From assembly GCF_008124785.1 (NCBI RefSeq), contig NZ_VNHU01000001.1, positions 496,001 to 560,000 on the forward strand: a stretch of DNA of 64,000 bases, written 5' to 3'. Each line of letters begins with the position of its first letter. Within the stretch, counting starts at the first letter, position 1. Both the position numbers and the translations under genes were made by a program. The notes beneath the pieces are model-generated. The model was not told where the DNA came from, searched no databases, and saw only the letters and a list, made by a program, of their open reading frames with translations. Shown piece by piece: positions 63,856 to 64,000 of the stretch. This DNA comes from Aquimarina intermedia. GTDB lineage: Bacteria; Bacteroidota; Bacteroidia; Flavobacteriales; Flavobacteriaceae.

Positions 63856-64000
63856 ATGTCACATAAAGCCGGTTTTGTAAATATTATAGGAAATCCAAAT
63901 GTGGGTAAATCAACCTTGATGAACTCTTTTGTAGGAGAGCGATTATCCATAATAACATCCAAAGCACAAACTACACGGCACCGTATTTTGGGAATTGTAA
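63856..64000 (+). CDS. era: GTPase Era, N-terminal part (3' end outside window)
   Basis: The first 48 codons of an Era-type GTPase, involved in 16S rRNA and 30S maturation. [20 protein letters not shown] gives the G1/P-loop, followed by [20 protein letters not shown] with the G2 switch region (SKAQTTRHR), which is specific to Era. The gene runs off the window. Confidence 0.93.
   Translation, partial: MSHKAGFVNIIGNPNVGKSTLMNSFVGERLSIITSKAQTTRHRILGIV

Overview
The window looks like a chromosome segment of a marine-type member of the Flavobacteriaceae (phylum Bacteroidota). The evidence is the gldKLMN gliding/type IX secretion cluster, a SusC/SusD pair with a hybrid two-component sensor, a FecI/FecR/TonB-receptor set, a secreted amidase with a type IX sorting domain, AT-rich DNA, TAnnTTTG-type promoters and few Shine-Dalgarno sequences. 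No species is claimed.

Layout. (1) 1-8.4 kb, conserved core: 3' end of topA, an arginase-fold protein with degraded metal sites, gldK-gldL-gldM-gldN, an FAD oxidoreductase and a DUF983 protein. (2) 8.4-16.4 kb: an ABC-F ATPase, a tripartite RND efflux operon (adaptor, pump, TolC) and a CPXCG mini-protein. (3) 16.6-35.5 kb: a genomic island anchored in initiator tRNA-Met. The 3' half of the tRNA is repeated at the far end, where the copy is itself split in two. The island carries a complete ISAon1-like element with an 8-bp target duplication, a persulfide dioxygenase/rhodanese gene with a DUF442 phosphatase-like gene, a truncated second IS copy, and a fructan/fructose utilisation locus (hybrid sensor, MFS transporter, GH32, SusC, SusD, fructokinase, HAD hydrolase). 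No integrase is visible. (4) 35.7-45 kb: three lipoproteins (two are paralogues), an STN-type TonB receptor with FecR anti-sigma and ECF sigma, a repeat-containing lipoprotein and an unusual coiled-coil membrane protein. (5) 45.1-47.4 kb: a PGRP-type amidase exported by type IX secretion, whose signal peptide lies upstream of every conventional start codon. (6) 47.7-56.1 kb, all on the minus strand: a propeller-type sensor kinase and LytTR regulator, a small secreted protein, and a tight four-gene operon DoxX - DsrE - SoxB-like metallophosphatase - TlpA thioredoxin that looks like a minimal periplasmic sulfur-handling system. (7) 56.6-64 kb: a TrmH-family methyltransferase, an AGCS symporter and a light/DNA-repair operon (DUF2256, cryptochrome DASH, FeS-type photolyase, a second photolyase, TIGR03643, DUF2452), divergent from era.

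How the genes work together. The fructan locus reads as a full route: sensing of a fructose-like ligand, outer-membrane capture (SusCD), surface or periplasmic hydrolysis (GH32), inner-membrane uptake (MFS) and phosphorylation (PfkB). Sulfur chemistry appears in two separate places, the island pair at 19-20.6 kb and the four-gene operon at 47.7-50.8 kb. They could complement each other, one cytosolic (persulfide oxidation) and one periplasmic. GldKLMN supplies the machine needed to export the amidase. All functions are inferred from sequence motifs recognised by eye; no database search was run.
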